Shown here: positions 61,722 through 64,000 of the stretch, piece after piece
How positions within the stretch are numbered: position 1 is the first letter of the stretch
Layout: each line of letters begins with the position of its first letter
Source of the DNA: Azospirillum brasilense
GTDB lineage: Bacteria; Pseudomonadota; Alphaproteobacteria; Azospirillales; Azospirillaceae
DNA: 64,000 nucleotides
Direction of reading: 5' to 3'
Assembly (NCBI RefSeq): GCF_007827815.1
Contig: NZ_VITH01000004.1
Coordinates: 1-64,000, forward strand
Program-made: the position numbers and the translations under genes
The notes under the pieces: model-generated
Told to the model about the DNA's origin: nothing
The model's database searches: none
What the model saw: only the letters and a program-made list of their open reading frames with translations

Positions 61722-63683
61722 ATGCAAAAGGTCCGGCCGATGGCGACGGGTTGCTCCACAGGCTGCGCGAGGAGGCCCCGACCCTTTCCGCGAGGCTTCG
61801 CCGCCGCGGTCCTGCTGGCCGGGACGCTCCTCGCCGGAGGCTGCGCATCGGCGGTCAGCGTCGAACGCGTGGACCACGTCACCCTCCACCGGCAGCTCAC
61901 GAGCAATGTCCTGTCGGCGCACGCGCTCAGCGATCCGACCCACAACGTGCTGCGCCGCTGGTCCCTGGCGGATCGCTTCCTGGCGCAGCCGGAGAACGCC
62001 ATTGCCGACCTCCGCGCGGTGGTCGCGCAGGGGCATGGCGGCGCCGACGAGATCTTCGCCCTGGCCGAGATGTCGTTCCTGCACGCCGAGGAGCAGGGAG
62101 GACGGCCCTATTATCTGGCCTCCGCCCTCTACGCCTACGCCTTTCTCTTTCCGGGGGGCATGGATCAACCGCCCAGTCCCTACGATCCCCGGTTCCGGCT
62201 TGCCACCGACCTGTACAACCGTGGCCTGACCTCCGGGCTGGCGACGGAGGACAGGGCCGGCATCGCCATCAAGGAGGCGCGCCACCCGCTCCCATTCGGT
62301 GAGTTGGACGTCGCCTTCGATCCCCAAGAGCTGGTGTGGGGCGGGCGCCAGCTGACCGGCTTCTTTCCGGTCGCCGAGCTGGAGGTTCATGGCCTCGACG
62401 CCCGCTACCGCCAGCCCGGCATCGGCGCGCCCCTGGCGGCGGGGACCACGCAGGGCACCCTGGCAAAGGGCTTCCAGGTCGCCCCACGCGTCAAGACGCC
62501 CGTGACCGCCCTGCTGCGCGTCCCCGATCCCCGGCGCCAGCTCTCGGAGGGGCATGTGCGCGCGCGGCTCGAACTCTACCCCTCGTCCGACACCGACACG
62601 GTGCTGATCGACCGCCAACCCGTGCCGCTGGAGGTGGAGTACACGTCCACGCTGGCTTACATGCTGGACGGCATGCCGGTCTGGGAATTCGAGTTCGGCG
62701 GCTTCCTGCGCGGTGGCCTGCTGGACAAGATGCCGTCCCGCCTGGTCGCGCTGGAACCCTACCGGTCCGGCCGCATCCCCGTCGTCTTCGTCCACGGGAC
62801 GGCGTCAAGCCCGGTGCGCTGGGCCGAGATGCTGAACGATCTGCGGAGCGACCCGCGCATCCGCGACCATTTCCAGTTCTGGTTCTTCAGCTACGAGACG
62901 GGAAACCCGGTTCCCTATTCCGCCCTGTTGCTGCGCGACGCGCTTCAGGAGGCGGTGGCCACGCTGGACCCGTCCGGACGGGAACCGGCGCTGCACGAGA
63001 TGGTCGTCATCGGGCACAGCCAGGGCGGGCTGCTGACCAAGATGGCGGCGGTGGACACGGGTCCGCGGTTGTGGAACGCGGCGTTCCGCAAGCCGCCCGA
63101 CCAGCTCCAGCTCGACCGGGACACGCGCGACCTGCTGACACGCGCCCTGTTCGTGAAGCCGGTTCCGTCGGTCCGGCGCCTCGTCTTCATCGCCACGCCG
63201 CACGGCGGCAGCTACGTCGCCGGCAACCGGATCAGCCAACTGGTCGCAAGCCTCGTGCGGTTGCCGGGGCGCCTCCTGAGCGTGAGCCTGGAAATCGGCC
63301 GGCTGGACGACGCCAGCACCGCGCTTGCCGGACAGACGGGGTTCGGAAGCGTCCACGCCATGACCCCCGGCAGCCTGCTGGTCCAGACCCTGGCGCGCAC
63401 GCCCATCGCCGCGGGGGTCAAGGCGCATTCGATCATCGCGGTGCGCGGCGACGGGCCGGTCGAAACCGGGGACGATGGCGTCGTGGAATACAAGAGCGCC
63501 CACATCGACGGGGTCGACTCCGAATATGTCGTGCGTTCCGGGCACTCGACGCAGTCCGATCCGCGCACGATCGAGGAGGTGCGCCGCATCCTCCTCCTCC
63601 ATTGGGACGAGTCCTGCACGAAACGCAACGCCTGCGGATCGCTGGGCCCCGGCGCTCCGCGCGTCGCGAGCCGGACCCGATGA
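61722..63683 (+). CDS. Large alpha/beta-hydrolase lipoprotein (lipase/esterase-like)
   Basis: A protein of about 653 aa from ATG 61722; GTG 61713 and ATG 61740 are alternatives. The signal peptide ends in a lipobox (TLLAGGCAS). The first half (to about residue 330) is mostly helical, TPR-like at ADEIFALAEMSFLHAEEQG, then beta-rich. The hydrolase domain starts at IPVVFVHGTASSPVRW (oxyanion hole), with the nucleophile in VVIGHSQGGLLTK, IATPHGGSYVAGN, candidate acid in the GDDG region and a candidate His in VRSGHSTQSDP. It is probably anchored to the outer membrane facing the periplasm or outside. The lipid or ester substrate is unknown. Confidence 0.88.
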   Translation: MQKVRPMATGCSTGCARRPRPFPRGFAAAVLLAGTLLAGGCASAVSVERVDHVTLHRQLTSNVLSAHALSDPTHNVLRRWSLADRFLAQPENAIADLRAVVAQGHGGADEIFALAEMSFLHAEEQGGRPYYLASALYAYAFLFPGGMDQPPSPYDPRFRLATDLYNRGLTSGLATEDRAGIAIKEARHPLPFGELDVAFDPQELVWGGRQLTGFFPVAELEVHGLDARYRQPGIGAPLAAGTTQGTLAKGFQVAPRVKTPVTALLRVPDPRRQLSEGHVRARLELYPSSDTDTVLIDRQPVPLEVEYTSTLAYMLDGMPVWEFEFGGFLRGGLLDKMPSRLVALEPYRSGRIPVVFVHGTASSPVRWAEMLNDLRSDPRIRDHFQFWFFSYETGNPVPYSALLLRDALQEAVATLDPSGREPALHEMVVIGHSQGGLLTKMAAVDTGPRLWNAAFRKPPDQLQLDRDTRDLLTRALFVKPVPSVRRLVFIATPHGGSYVAGNRISQLVASLVRLPGRLLSVSLEIGRLDDASTALAGQTGFGSVHAMTPGSLLVQTLARTPIAAGVKAHSIIAVRGDGPVETGDDGVVEYKSAHIDGVDSEYVVRSGHSTQSDPRTIEEVRRILLLHWDESCTKRNACGSLGPGAPRVASRTR

Positions 63684-63740
63684 CGGTCGGTTGCGCCGCG
63701 GCTCACTCAATGACCGCCCGACGTCAATGAACGCCCGGCG

Positions 63741-64000
63741 TCACCCTGCTGGCCATGGCAACTCCGGAATGACCTTTGACGGGTAGTTGGGGTCCTCGTA
63801 GCCGTCCGGGTCCTGGCGCTTGGGCAGCTTCACGGTTTCCCTGGGCAGCTCCTCGTAGGGGATGTGGTCGAGCATGTGCCGGATGATGTTCAAACGCGCC
63901 CGCCTCTTGTCGTCCGACCGCGCGACGAACCATGGGGCCCAGGCGGTGTCCGTCTCCGCGAACATGTCGTCGCGGGCGCGGGAATAGTCGTACCAGCGGC
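63741..64000 (-). CDS. ppk2: Polyphosphate kinase 2 (PPK2), C-terminal part
   Basis: The frame enters from the right edge and ends at TGA 63741-63743. The visible 86 residues include RWYDYSRARDDMFAETDT, then APWFVARSDDKRRARLNIIRHML and DHIPYEELPRE, the typical end of PPK2 family proteins. PPK2 uses polyphosphate to phosphorylate nucleoside mono- or diphosphates. The Walker motifs lie outside the window, so class and activity cannot be judged. It converges with the lipoprotein gene, with a 57-bp gap. Confidence 0.9.
   Translation of the reverse strand, partial: RWYDYSRARDDMFAETDTAWAPWFVARSDDKRRARLNIIRHMLDHIPYEELPRETVKLPKRQDPDGYEDPNYPSKVIPELPWPAG

Overview
The window looks like a high-GC alphaproteobacterial replicon, most like Azospirillum and relatives. 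That is an inference from overall GC, gene families (DUF3141/PhaC-like protein with a Pta/Ptb-family enzyme, PPK2, IalB-like protein, AraC pairs beside a large two-partner-secretion adhesin) and the density of accessory genes. No rRNA, tRNA or CRISPR array was seen. The mix of catabolic cassettes, IS fragments and broken genes suggests a megaplasmid, chromid or accessory chromosomal region.

Layout. 1-0.4 kb: 3' end of an IS3-family transposase. 0.5-16.1 kb (minus strand): a two-partner secretion operon with a giant exoprotein of about 4,430 aa carrying 31 MBG/YDG-type repeats, its TpsB pore and an IalB-like protein. Two paralogous AraC regulators follow at 16.4-18.8 kb, the first divergent from the adhesin. 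18.8-22.2 kb is a scar: no clear gene for about 0.9 kb, MFS and SMR efflux-gene fragments fused head to head, a serine recombinase with a candidate res site, and a cluster of transposon-end-like repeats. 22.3-30.3 kb (minus): a seven-gene operon for peptide-type ABC uptake plus enolase-superfamily enzyme, class V PLP enzyme and RidA, with a divergent LysR gene. 31.6-38.7 kb (minus): FAH-family hydrolase, alpha/beta hydrolase, amidohydrolase, CitE-like lyase, arylsulfatase and its formylglycine-generating enzyme, with a divergent GntR/FadR regulator and several CCAAT/ATTGG boxes between. 39.9-45.7 kb (minus): an orphan peptide-type binding protein, a large hybrid histidine kinase and a CheY-like receiver, which looks like one signalling operon. 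46.3-47.4 kb: an unrecognised helical protein with a central hydrophobic hairpin.

47.4-58.0 kb (minus): a tightly packed series of seven genes: DUF3141/PhaC-like protein, a small protein, a Pta/Ptb-type acyltransferase, two RND adaptors, an RND pump and an AI-2E-family membrane protein. Upstream lies a 0.64-kb leader with an AT-rich stretch, a perfect FNR/FixK-type box and a perfect 20-bp palindrome. 58.6-63.7 kb: small exported proteins (Rap1a/Tai-like, glycine-zipper lipoprotein, RG-rich protein, DUF2092 protein) and a large alpha/beta-hydrolase lipoprotein. The window ends in a PPK2 gene.

The least explained signal is an 11-bp near-palindrome, G(T/C)TAC(C/G)GTA-type, found six times and only in the non-coding spaces between 58.2 and 61.53 kb, in front of four transcription units. 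It may mark a small regulon of envelope and low-oxygen stress genes.
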